Shown one piece after another: positions 17,831 through 25,980 of a stretch of DNA of 54,261 bases; within the stretch, counting starts at the first letter, position 1; every line of letters begins with the position of its first letter. A program made the position numbers and the translations under genes. The notes beneath the pieces are model-generated. The model saw only the letters and a program-made list of their open reading frames with translations. It was not told where the DNA came from and did not search any database. The stretch is taken from contig JABDGY010000009.1 of the NCBI GenBank assembly GCA_013285805.1, positions 1-54,261 on the forward strand, given 5' to 3'. This DNA is from Bacteroidota bacterium (GTDB lineage Bacteria; Bacteroidota; Bacteroidia; JABEUT01).

Positions 17831-18440
17831 GTGAATCATCGTGCCCTACCAGTAAAGTATGGTGCGACTTTGGCTTTAAAACAATCGGCATCTTATATTC
17901 CACTGTTTTTTCCAGCCTGGTGTACCTTAGGAAAAGGGTGAGCTTAATTTTCTTTACATCACTCTTTATGGTATCAAATCCATTCTCCTCATATTTATAC
18001 AATTGGTTCTCTCCCTTTACCCTGAGAATTTTGAAATGCGCAGGGGCATGTTTAAAGCAACTGTAATCGATAAACGTATCGCTATATCCGGCGTAAACAC
18101 TATCTATTTTAAGTTTTATGGGGTGGTAAACCGCGCTCTGCTTCTTTCTGCCGTAAAGAAAATTCACATCGTACCCTATGCTATCAATTCTAATGGCAGT
18201 GTCGTCCATCAATGTAACTCTTGCCAGTAGGTTAAAATTGCCCAGTCCATTCCCTTTGGCATTGGCTGTAGAAATTTCTTCCGAAAAACTTATCGCAATG
18301 TTTGAATCGGGTTTCAACTCCACATCAGTAATCCCTTTATTTTTTGAAGGGGCGGGTTTAAATTCCTTCCAGCTCTCCATTCCGCAACCTGCCAGAAATA
18401 TGGCTACAGCCACAATATATATCCATTTCAATCCCTTCAT
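17796..18440 (-). CDS. Predicted lipoprotein of unknown function (paralogue B)
   Basis: 214 residues from ATG at 18440, giving the lipoprotein signal MKGLKWIYIVAVAIFLAGC; the longer frame starting at 18482 would bury it. After Cys19 comes GMESWKEFKPAPSKNK, then beta-rich sequence related along its length to paralogue A (roughly a third identical by eye), ending LKPKSHHTLLVGHDD. Where paralogue A stops with TAA, this gene has TCA and continues for 12 residues (SPKPEHLSGSAQ) encoded antisense to the recJ relic. Function unknown; likely envelope. Confidence 0.72.
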   Translation of the reverse strand: MKGLKWIYIVAVAIFLAGCGMESWKEFKPAPSKNKGITDVELKPDSNIAISFSEEISTANAKGNGLGNFNLLARVTLMDDTAIRIDSIGYDVNFLYGRKKQSAVYHPIKLKIDSVYAGYSDTFIDYSCFKHAPAHFKILRVKGENQLYKYEENGFDTIKSDVKKIKLTLFLRYTRLEKTVEYKMPIVLKPKSHHTLLVGHDDSPKPEHLSGSAQ

Positions 18441-18562
18441 TCGTACAAATAAACGTTTAATACGTTGGCAGAGTATCAACAATACTTCAAAATTAAGCTT
18501 TTGGCGCCCTTTTCATCAGAATTTATTAAATATCTACTTAACCTATAGATTTTATATTTATT

Positions 18563-18590
18563 TTTGCCGCCCCGTCTTTAATTATATTTG
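18563..18590 (+). promoter_or_regulatory. Candidate promoter of cysDN (TTTG-N16-TATATTTG)
   Basis: TTTG at 18563-18566 and TATATTTG at 18583-18590 match both halves of the Bacteroidota promoter, with 16 bases between. The cysD ATG follows 23 bases later. This is the best two-part match in the window. Confidence 0.6.
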
Positions 18591-18613
18591 TAAACCAGAG
18601 AGAAAAACGACCC

Positions 18614-19516
18614 ATGCATAGCAATACACATCATTTAGATGAACTTGAATCGGAGGCTATTTACATTTTACGCGAAGTGGCTGCCCAGTTCGAGAAAACT
18701 GCCTTGCTTTTTTCAGGTGGTAAAGACTCTATTGTTGCCAGTTATTTAGCCCGCAAAGCTTTCTGGCCTGCAAAGATTCCGTTTGCCTTAATGCATATTG
18801 ATACAGGCCATAATTTTGAAGAAACACTGGTTTACCGCGATGAATGGGTAAAGAAAATTGATGCCAGGCTGATTGTAAAATATGTGCAGGACTCTATTGA
18901 TAAAGGCCGCGTAAAAGAAGAAACGGGCTATAATGCCAGCAGAAACTTATTACAAACCGTCACCTTGCTCGATGCTATTGAAGAACTGAAACTGGACGCT
19001 TGCATAGGTGGCGCCCGTAGAGATGAAGAAAAGGCAAGGGCAAAAGAAAGGTTCTTTTCGCACCGAGATGAGTTTGGCCAGTGGAACCCAAAAAACCAAC
19101 GACCGGAGCTGTGGGACTTATTCAATGGTAAGAAAAACATAGGAGAACATTTCAGGGTGTTCCCGCTAAGCAACTGGACAGAGTTAGACGTGTGGCAATA
19201 CATTAAAGAAGAGAATATTCCTATTCCTTCCATATATTACACTCACCAGCGTGAGTGCGTGAACAGGGACGGGCAGTTATTGGCAAAATCGCCTTACCTT
19301 AAGTTGAAAGATACTGAGAAGTACGAAAAATATACGGTACGCTTCCGTACCATTGGCGATATGACATGCACTGGCGCTGTATTATCGGAGGCATCGAATA
19401 TTGATGAGGTGATTGAAGAGGTTGCAGCATCGAGGGTTACTGAGCGAGGCACAAGGGCCGATGATAAACGCTCGGAAGCAGCTATGGAAGACCGTAAAAA
19501 AGCAGGATATTTCTGA
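18614..19516 (+). CDS. cysD: Sulfate adenylyltransferase small subunit
   Basis: With CysN makes adenosine 5'-phosphosulfate from sulfate and ATP. 300 residues, family length. The ATP-pyrophosphatase P-loop ALLFSGGKDSIVASYLARKAF (about 30-50), HIDTGHNFEETL, GGARRDEEKARAKERFFS, and FPLSNWTELDVWQYIK are all diagnostic. The C-terminus TERGTRADDKRSEAAMEDRKKAGYF is typical of CysD. cysN starts 1 base after the stop, so the two are one operon. Confidence 0.97.
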   Translation: MHSNTHHLDELESEAIYILREVAAQFEKTALLFSGGKDSIVASYLARKAFWPAKIPFALMHIDTGHNFEETLVYRDEWVKKIDARLIVKYVQDSIDKGRVKEETGYNASRNLLQTVTLLDAIEELKLDACIGGARRDEEKARAKERFFSHRDEFGQWNPKNQRPELWDLFNGKKNIGEHFRVFPLSNWTELDVWQYIKEENIPIPSIYYTHQRECVNRDGQLLAKSPYLKLKDTEKYEKYTVRFRTIGDMTCTGAVLSEASNIDEVIEEVAASRVTERGTRADDKRSEAAMEDRKKAGYF

Positions 19517-19517
19517 G

Positions 19518-20801
19518 ATGAGCGAGTTTACAGATAAAATAGAATCAGCAGGAGCCACAAGAGGGCTGTTACGTTTTTTCACTGCCGGCAGCGTTGACGA
19601 TGGTAAGAGTACGCTGATAGGCCGTTTGCTATACGACACCAAATCGATTTACGAGGACCAGTACGAGGCTATAAAACACAGCAGTGAACAACGTGGTGAA
19701 GAGCAGGTGAACCTTGCATTGCTTACCGATGGCCTAAGGGCTGAGCGTGAGCAGGGTATTACCATCGATGTTGCTTACAGGTATTTCTCTACCCCTCGCC
19801 GTAAGTTTATTATTGCCGATACTCCTGGCCATATTCAATATACACGCAATATGGTTACCGGTTCATCCACTGCTAACCTGGCAATTATTATGGTCGATGC
19901 CCGCAACGGTATATCGGAACAAACATGCAGGCATACGCTAATTACTTCGCTAATAGGCATACGACATATTATAGTCTGCGTAAATAAAATGGACCTTGTA
20001 GGCTATAAGGAAGAAGTGTTTGAAAGGATTCGTGCAGAGTATGAAAAGTTCTCGTCGAAGCTTGAAGTGGTTGATGTGCAGTTTATACCTATTGTAGCGC
20101 TTAATGGCGACAATGTGGTAGATAAATCGAAGAATATGCCCTGGTACGGTGGTAGTACATTGCTTTATCTCTTGGAAAATATTCACGTAGCAAGCGACGA
20201 AAACCTGATCGATTGCCGCTTCCCTGTTCAATATATTATACGCCCGCAATTGACCGAATACCATGATTACCGTGGATATGCCGGAAAAGTAGCCGGTGGA
20301 ATTTTAAAGAAAGGTGACACAATAATGGCACTACCTTCCGGATTTACCACCAAGATAAAAGCCATTGATACATTCGATGGACCTATTGAAGAAGCCACAC
20401 CCGGCATGTCGGTTACTGTATTACTTGAAGATGATATTGACATTAGCCGTGGCGATATGCTTGTGCGGGCAAACAATCAGCCTAAAGTTGAACAGGACAT
20501 TGACCTGATGGTTTGCTGGCTGAATGAAAAGAAATTAATAGTTGGCAATAAATATGCCATAAAACATACCACTCAAGATGCGCGCTGCGTAGTAAAGGAA
20601 GTGCATTATAAAATAAACATCAATACATTGCACCGCATTGAAGATGATAAAGAGATAAAGCTGAACGATGTGGGTAGAATATCTATTCGCACTACCAAGC
20701 CTTTATTCTTCGATAACTACCGCAAGAACCGCCGCACAGGCAGTTTAATTTTGATTGATGAAACTACCAACGAGACTGTTGGTGCGGGGATGATATTATA
20801 G
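19518..20801 (+). CDS. cysN: Sulfate adenylyltransferase large subunit (GTPase)
   Basis: GTPase that drives APS formation by CysD. 427 residues from ATG at 19518 (MSEFTDKIESAGATRG); a longer open frame starts inside cysD but adds no homologous sequence. EF-Tu-like G domain: FTAGSVDDGKSTLIGRLLYD (P-loop), DTPGHIQYTRNMVTG (G3), NKMDLVGY (G4), followed by two beta-barrel domains. It ends after the third domain, so there is no fused APS kinase (CysC). No cysC, cysH or sulfite reductase gene is in the window. Confidence 0.96.
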   Translation: MSEFTDKIESAGATRGLLRFFTAGSVDDGKSTLIGRLLYDTKSIYEDQYEAIKHSSEQRGEEQVNLALLTDGLRAEREQGITIDVAYRYFSTPRRKFIIADTPGHIQYTRNMVTGSSTANLAIIMVDARNGISEQTCRHTLITSLIGIRHIIVCVNKMDLVGYKEEVFERIRAEYEKFSSKLEVVDVQFIPIVALNGDNVVDKSKNMPWYGGSTLLYLLENIHVASDENLIDCRFPVQYIIRPQLTEYHDYRGYAGKVAGGILKKGDTIMALPSGFTTKIKAIDTFDGPIEEATPGMSVTVLLEDDIDISRGDMLVRANNQPKVEQDIDLMVCWLNEKKLIVGNKYAIKHTTQDARCVVKEVHYKININTLHRIEDDKEIKLNDVGRISIRTTKPLFFDNYRKNRRTGSLILIDETTNETVGAGMIL

Positions 20802-20802
20802 C

Positions 20803-21498
20803 CTACTGACTAAAAGAGTAACCAATCCTAAATCCTGCTGTAATATTAGGTAGTACTGTGTGACCGTTCGGATTCGTCATATCACCTATTCCTCCTGAAT
20901 TATATTGGTTATCGTCGCTATATTTTAATGCCGCAACTTCTTGTGGGTTTAAAGTTGAGGATACTTCTCTTATTCTTACCCCCAAGCCGACGTAAAAATC
21001 AACAAGGATTCCGCTCTTATGAGCAAATACGCATCCGTATTTCAAGTTAAAGCAGTAAACAGTTTTATAATCTCTAAAAGTAGTTAAGTAGGCTGGGGTA
21101 AGGTGTATCGAGTCTTGCCAGTTGAATGATTGATTCTTGTAAAACCCCTCAGCAGAAAGATAATAACCGCTTGTAAAGCCCTGCTTGTTAAGATAAAATT
21201 TGATTTCTGCTCTTACGCAGTACCCTCTCACATCAGATAGCCGATATTGTTCATTATATCCAGATGCTAAAAAAGTATTTGATGTGAGGGGGAAATATCC
21301 ATTCCCTTCAACATAGATAGCTATATTCTCCTTTATTTTTGCTTCAACACCAAGGCCATATGAAGGTGTATTATATATAGGATTGAGTGTTGCTAATGGA
21401 GGTATTTCTATAGATATTTTATTATCAATATCTTGCGGTTCTTGCCCCCATCCGATTCTAGCAATAAATAAAAGGAGTATGAGTAGTTTTGTTTTCAT
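20803..21498 (-). CDS. Predicted outer-membrane beta-barrel protein
   Basis: 231 residues from ATG at 21498, which starts a signal peptide (MKTKLLILLLFIARIGWGQ). The mature part alternates hydrophobic and polar residues in strands ending with aromatics: YGLGVEAKIKENIAIYVEGN, RGYCVRAEIKFYLNK, YYLSAEGFYK, FYVGLGVRIRE, and a last strand ITAGFRIGYSFS. This is the pattern of porin-like OMP_b-brl proteins of Bacteroidota (often DUF3575-like). Convergent with cysN, 1 base between stops. Function unknown. Confidence 0.72.
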   Translation of the reverse strand: MKTKLLILLLFIARIGWGQEPQDIDNKISIEIPPLATLNPIYNTPSYGLGVEAKIKENIAIYVEGNGYFPLTSNTFLASGYNEQYRLSDVRGYCVRAEIKFYLNKQGFTSGYYLSAEGFYKNQSFNWQDSIHLTPAYLTTFRDYKTVYCFNLKYGCVFAHKSGILVDFYVGLGVRIREVSSTLNPQEVAALKYSDDNQYNSGGIGDMTNPNGHTVLPNITAGFRIGYSFSQ

Positions 21499-21513
21499 TC
21501 TAAAACACCGCAT

Positions 21514-21538
21514 TATTGGTGCAACTTATTCACCAATA
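21514..21538. repeat. Hairpin upstream of the barrel protein and the RAYT
   Basis: TATTGGTG and CACCAATA are exact inverted repeats of 8 bases with a 9-base loop, in the 76-base region between the divergent barrel and transposase genes. It could be an operator or a recognition hairpin for the transposase; nothing decides between these. Confidence 0.4.
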
Positions 21539-21574
21539 TAGTAAAAATATTACTTTTGAATTAATCGATTTCCT

Positions 21575-22174
21575 TTGACAGATAATTTATTTCAAAATAA
21601 ATACAGGATACCATCTGCTCGTTTGCAATCATGGAATTATGCAAATAAGGGAATATATTTTGTTACCATTTGTACGTTGGAAAGGGTACCACATTTCGGT
21701 GAAATAAGGGCTAAAAAGGTGATTTTATCTGAATTAGGCAAGGTTGTGGAATCGGAATGGTTAAAGACCATTGAATTGAGGCAGGATATGAATCTCCGAA
21801 TTGGAAATTATGTTGTTATGCCAAACCATTTTCATGGATTATTAATTATTGCGGAAAATCAATATAATTCACCTGGTACAGACGCCATGCATGGCGTCTC
21901 TGCGGGGAACGGGGAACCCACACGTACAGACGCGATGCATCGCGTCTCTGCACGTTTTGGACCGCAATCAAAAAACCTTGCATCAATAATCAGGGGATTT
22001 AAATCATCTGTAACGACATATGCCCGAAAAAACAACATCGCATTTGATTGGCAACCCCGTTTTCATGACCACATTGTCCGTTCATTCGACGAATACGATC
22101 GTATTTCAACATATATTCAAAACAACCCCGCCAACTGGAAAGAAGATAAATTTAATTCCGGGATAGAATATTAG
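21575..22174 (+). CDS. REP-associated tyrosine transposase (RAYT, Y1/IS200-like)
   Basis: 199 residues. Y1 transposases cut and join single-stranded DNA with one tyrosine; the RAYT branch acts on REP palindromes. Visible: N-terminal FQNKYRIPSARLQSWNYANKGIYFVTICT, the metal-binding HUH motif in MPNHFHGLL (His85, His87), the likely catalytic Tyr149 in SSVTTYARKNN, and the family C-terminus FDWQPRFHDHIVR...YIQNNPANW. Start is TTG at 21575, chosen because it gives the family N-terminus; no ATG fits. Residues 101-125 are an insertion encoded by two REP-like palindromes. No IS ends or target duplication seen; its stop overlaps the convergent gene by 4 bases. Probably an immobile single-copy RAYT. 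Confidence 0.9.
   Translation: MTDNLFQNKYRIPSARLQSWNYANKGIYFVTICTLERVPHFGEIRAKKVILSELGKVVESEWLKTIELRQDMNLRIGNYVVMPNHFHGLLIIAENQYNSPGTDAMHGVSAGNGEPTRTDAMHRVSARFGPQSKNLASIIRGFKSSVTTYARKNNIAFDWQPRFHDHIVRSFDEYDRISTYIQNNPANWKEDKFNSGIEY
21876..21903. repeat. REP-like palindrome 1 inside the RAYT gene
   Basis: A 28-base unit centred on the perfect 20-base palindrome 21880-21899 (core GACGCCATGCATGGCGTC). It encodes T-D-A-M-H-G-V-S in frame. The same unit recurs 48 bases downstream with one compensated base-pair change. Confidence 0.88.
21924..21951. repeat. REP-like palindrome 2 inside the RAYT gene
   Basis: Second 28-base unit with perfect 20-base palindrome 21928-21947 (core GACGCGATGCATCGCGTC), encoding T-D-A-M-H-R-V-S. 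It differs from unit 1 only at two symmetric positions (C/G to G/C), which keeps the palindrome perfect; flanks GTACAGACGC and GCGTCTCTGC are identical. Confidence 0.88.
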
Positions 22175-23418
22175 CCTTTCTTTCCCATCTCTTTAATCAT
22201 GCGGGTTGACATTACTCCCAGTAGGATTAGTACAACAGCCAGCGCTGCCCAAATAATAGCCTTATTTGAAGGTGCAGTATTTACAGCCGTGGCTTTAGTT
22301 TGTGCTATAGAAGCAATTGCACCCAAAGCAACTGGTTTAACGCCCGCGATACTGTCTTTAAAATGAACCAGGTCGTAAACAGGTGCAGATATTTTATCGG
22401 CGCCAAAGACAAGTTTATAAGATTTGCCCTTTTGCATATATGCAATAAGGCTATTTGTAATCTGATATGCTTTAATACCTTTTACTTGCAAAGGTTGGTT
22501 ATCGTCATTCCGTATGTTAAACCATAGTTCCTTGATATTATGAAGTGAAAAATATATGGTATTGTCACCATTTGACGAAAGTATAAACTCCTCTGAAGGG
22601 TCAAAATATTTTTTAGTTGGTGTACTTCTTGGTTTTTCAACAATAACTCCAGAATAACAATTACGATGATAATACCTGGGGCCATCAACTTCAAATATCA
22701 TTTTGTCTATTGTCTGTGGCTCATTATACGTAAGTTTAATGAAAGATCCCTTTGCTTTGCTGCCATCCTCAAATGTTGTACTGCTGTCTACCTGCATTAT
22801 GGTCGGCGATGGCAATTCACTGTACTTTGCATCTTCTTTATATGTATCATAATACCCCGCCTTCAAAATCTTAATAGGAGGGCTTAAGGAATCATCTATT
22901 TCAATTTTGAAATATTCATAATCGCTGTTGGGGAAATCGAATATTCTGACCGTAGAGGTTCCGGTATTACTATAAACATCAGTTATATAATAATTGTCCT
23001 TAATAACGTACCATTGCTTCATGTCATCGCTACCGCTTAGCCTTAACGATTTTGAAACATCGGCATTTTTTATCACCAATTGAATATTGTCAATCCTATT
23101 CTTATCGGCATTTTGCAAAATGAGCGTGGTATGTTTTTTAGCATTCTCAAGGCTCATTATTTTATACTCTTTGAAGAGCAATGAATCGGGCTTGGGTGTA
23201 GCTTTCTGCAAAATATAGGGCACTTCCTTGTTCTGTGCATCCATGATACGCAAATCGTTCATACCCGATTTTAATTTCGATATAACAGCAGGCGGCAATT
23301 GTATTTTGTAAAAGCCATCGGTTGTAATACTATCAAGTTTGGCCTGCCATTGGTAGTCCTGCCCCATAGTAGCAACAGAAATGCCAAGAAAGAGTATCGA
23401 GAAAAATCTTTTACTCAT
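22171..23418 (-). CDS. DUF3999 family envelope protein
   Basis: 415 residues from ATG at 23418, which begins a signal peptide (MSKRFFSILFLGISVATMGQ). The body is beta-rich (QWQAKLDSITTDGFYKIQLP, DLRIMDAQNKEVPYILQKA) with a discoidin/F5-8-like segment (DNIQLVIKNADVSKSLRLSGSDDMKQW), and ends with one membrane helix (IIWAALAVVLILLGVMSTRMI) and a short cytoplasmic KEMGKKG. Its start overlaps the DUF2339 stop by 8 bases; the two families are commonly neighbours. Probably a periplasmic partner anchored by the C-terminal helix. Molecular function unknown. Confidence 0.85.
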   Translation of the reverse strand: MSKRFFSILFLGISVATMGQDYQWQAKLDSITTDGFYKIQLPPAVISKLKSGMNDLRIMDAQNKEVPYILQKATPKPDSLLFKEYKIMSLENAKKHTTLILQNADKNRIDNIQLVIKNADVSKSLRLSGSDDMKQWYVIKDNYYITDVYSNTGTSTVRIFDFPNSDYEYFKIEIDDSLSPPIKILKAGYYDTYKEDAKYSELPSPTIMQVDSSTTFEDGSKAKGSFIKLTYNEPQTIDKMIFEVDGPRYYHRNCYSGVIVEKPRSTPTKKYFDPSEEFILSSNGDNTIYFSLHNIKELWFNIRNDDNQPLQVKGIKAYQITNSLIAYMQKGKSYKLVFGADKISAPVYDLVHFKDSIAGVKPVALGAIASIAQTKATAVNTAPSNKAIIWAALAVVLILLGVMSTRMIKEMGKKG

Positions 23419-25852
23419 TTTTTCCGGGTTTTTGTTTATCGCCCTCATCTGAAAGAATAAGCACTTTTAATTTCTGGTACATGAACGACACCACAAGCAA
23501 AATAATACCCAGTGATATAAAGGCTGCTATTTTTCCACCTTCCGAAACATCGCGTATATCATACACACAAAGCTTTACCAGTGTTATAAAAAACAAGCTG
23601 AGTGAAATTATGCGCAGGTGGCGCATCTTTAATCTCATGCCCAGTATCATTAATATAAACGAGCAAATACCCCACAAAATAGGGTAACCTATTTTTACGG
23701 ACTGGTCCACAAAACCAGATACAGAAGAACTGACTTTATAGCTTATCATAACTGTGGCATGCGTAAGTTCAGCGCTTGCAATGTAGACTGCAATTATTGA
23801 AGTGAACCAGAGTAACATGATACCGATATCAGATGTTAATGTGTATGTTCTTTTTGCGTGAATGAATGTAATTACAAGCAACCCCAAAGCCGATAACATA
23901 GTCAGGTAGTGGAACATGTAATTGAAAAGGGTTGCATGCGTGCCTACCAGGAAATCGTTGCGGGTGAGAACGATTTGATAATTGTAGAAGAAAATATAAA
24001 TGATTAAAGCTAAGGCGCTTACAATAAGAAGTATGTTCGAAAGCACAAACGATTTCTGGCGCATAACATAAATATGTAGCCCGGTAAGGAACAACAGGTT
24101 GTAGAAACCTATAATTATGTAGCACGCTGGCTCATAACCCATCCTTGTATCGAGCTGGAAAGAAAGCTCAAGAAGCATAGTAAGGTAAAGAACTATGACG
24201 CCTATTATATTAAGAACAATCCTATAACCATTTAAATCGAGCCAGCCATATAGAGTCTTTTCTGTTTCCTTCTTTAAAAATACAGCAGCAAGGAATATGG
24301 AAATAACAGAAACCACGCCCGTAATAAACCCTTTATTGAAAACAATATCCAATGGTTTCAAGGTATTATCGCCTATAAGGACAAGTTTGTAAACATGGCT
24401 CCAGTCCATCAGCAAGCTTATAAACATCAAACACATTACAATAATCGAGGCCAGCTTCATTAACTTAATGCCCGACTTCTGCGATAGCCATAATAGCAAT
24501 ACAGTCTCAGCCGACCAGAACAATGTTATATAATGCCCTTGTAATTGCACAGGTGCAGCAAGGCTCACGAATGATAATACCAACCCGATAAGCAGGAAAA
24601 CAAGGTTGCGGTCAATACCCTGCCTCTTATAAAGAACGAACGCAAACACAAAATTGAACACAGCCAGCACTGCAGTAAACAACCCTTCAAAATCGCCATG
24701 TTGAATGTTGTGCATTATATACATGCCCGCTGCATAGTAGAGTGCTGTATTACTTATAAGTAAAATAAAATCGAGCGAAGCGAATATGCGTTTCTCTTTA
24801 ATATTGTTGACTACGTTCATCAGGAAAAAGACAAAATAAAAGAGTGAGCCGAATATCAGCGCGCCCATATAAGGTGAATCGGAGTCACCCAGTTTACTTA
24901 TAAGCCAACCTCCATAAATTAAAACCGTAAACGCGTATGATAGTATATTGATAAGGTTCCATTTTTTAAAGTAGGCCATTACCAGCATACCCACGTTCAA
25001 TATCATAAGGTAGGTAAACAGCACAATGTAATTGCCCTCTCCAGTGCTTACCATAAAAGGCGTTGCAAAGCCGCCTATGACGGAAATTACTGCGAGCTCA
25101 ATACGGTCGTAAGCCAACGACAGGAACACAGCAAAAGCAGTTATAACCACCATTATAATAAAGGCCACCGCCTGGTCGAAAATATGGTACTGGTGAAAAG
25201 CAATGGCAATAGTAAAGTACAGCACCGAAATTCCGCCACCGACAAGCACCGAGCTGAATGCTTTAAATCGTTTACGCAAGTAATGCGCAATGCCCAGCAA
25301 TATTCCACCACATAAAAGACCAATAGCAACCCTGCCATATTCATTTATCCAATTCTGGTCAATAGCGTACTTTACAAAGAAGCCAATACCCAATACCAAC
25401 ACTGCAATACCTATTTTGTTAATCAGGTTTTCACCAATGAATTTTTCAAGGTCAGGATTGCGCTCAAAGAAAGAAGGTTTGGGTGGCTTAGGTGGTATTA
25501 CGGGCTTAGGCTTAACCTGTGGTATCGGTTCATAATGTACAGGCGTCACAACAGGTGGTTTTTCTTCCTGCTTCTTTTCTTCAACTATTTTGGGTTTTAT
25601 AACAGGAACGACGGGAGTAACCGGAACAATAGGCGGCTTAACTTCACTCACCGGTTTCGGAGGAGCCTCTATAGCAGGAGTTTGTTTAGCAGGTTCCTTT
25701 TTAACCTCCTGATTTACCTGGGCAACATATATATCTTTTACCCTGTTAGTCAGTTCTTTTATCCTTCCCTCAAGGCGGTTAATCTTATCGGATGTTATTA
25801 CCCAGGATAAGACTACAAGTATTATTAAAACTAAGAGCAGGAATACTTCCAT
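23411..25852 (-). CDS. DUF2339 polytopic membrane protein
   Basis: 813 residues. An N-terminal membrane anchor (VFLLLVLIILVVLSWVIT), then a short helical segment (RLEGRIKELTNRVKDIY), a Pro/Lys/Val-rich linker about residues 55-125 (PPKPVSEVKPPIVP, KPKPVIPPKPPKPSF), the conserved ERNPDLEKFIGENLINKIGIAVLVLGIGF, and then roughly 20 or more membrane segments to the C-terminus. This order fits DUF2339 proteins. Coupled with DUF3999 by gene overlap, which suggests a common complex in the inner membrane. No activity is established for the family to my knowledge. Confidence 0.9.
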   Translation of the reverse strand: MEVFLLLVLIILVVLSWVITSDKINRLEGRIKELTNRVKDIYVAQVNQEVKKEPAKQTPAIEAPPKPVSEVKPPIVPVTPVVPVIKPKIVEEKKQEEKPPVVTPVHYEPIPQVKPKPVIPPKPPKPSFFERNPDLEKFIGENLINKIGIAVLVLGIGFFVKYAIDQNWINEYGRVAIGLLCGGILLGIAHYLRKRFKAFSSVLVGGGISVLYFTIAIAFHQYHIFDQAVAFIIMVVITAFAVFLSLAYDRIELAVISVIGGFATPFMVSTGEGNYIVLFTYLMILNVGMLVMAYFKKWNLINILSYAFTVLIYGGWLISKLGDSDSPYMGALIFGSLFYFVFFLMNVVNNIKEKRIFASLDFILLISNTALYYAAGMYIMHNIQHGDFEGLFTAVLAVFNFVFAFVLYKRQGIDRNLVFLLIGLVLSFVSLAAPVQLQGHYITLFWSAETVLLLWLSQKSGIKLMKLASIIVMCLMFISLLMDWSHVYKLVLIGDNTLKPLDIVFNKGFITGVVSVISIFLAAVFLKKETEKTLYGWLDLNGYRIVLNIIGVIVLYLTMLLELSFQLDTRMGYEPACYIIIGFYNLLFLTGLHIYVMRQKSFVLSNILLIVSALALIIYIFFYNYQIVLTRNDFLVGTHATLFNYMFHYLTMLSALGLLVITFIHAKRTYTLTSDIGIMLLWFTSIIAVYIASAELTHATVMISYKVSSSVSGFVDQSVKIGYPILWGICSFILMILGMRLKMRHLRIISLSLFFITLVKLCVYDIRDVSEGGKIAAFISLGIILLVVSFMYQKLKVLILSDEGDKQKPGKNE

Positions 25853-25980
25853 TGGTTGTGAGGTGTGTTGCGCTTATATAGCAATCGTCGAATTTAACAA
25901 AATTGACGGAATACACAACACTAAAAACAGGCGGGGAGTTATTTTATTGCGCCGAACACCCGGGAATATTTTCTTGTCCT

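Noticed and set aside
19413-19517. N-terminal extension of cysN overlapping cysD
   Set aside because: The extra 35 residues are out-of-frame cysD sequence; ATG at 19518 gives the normal CysN start.
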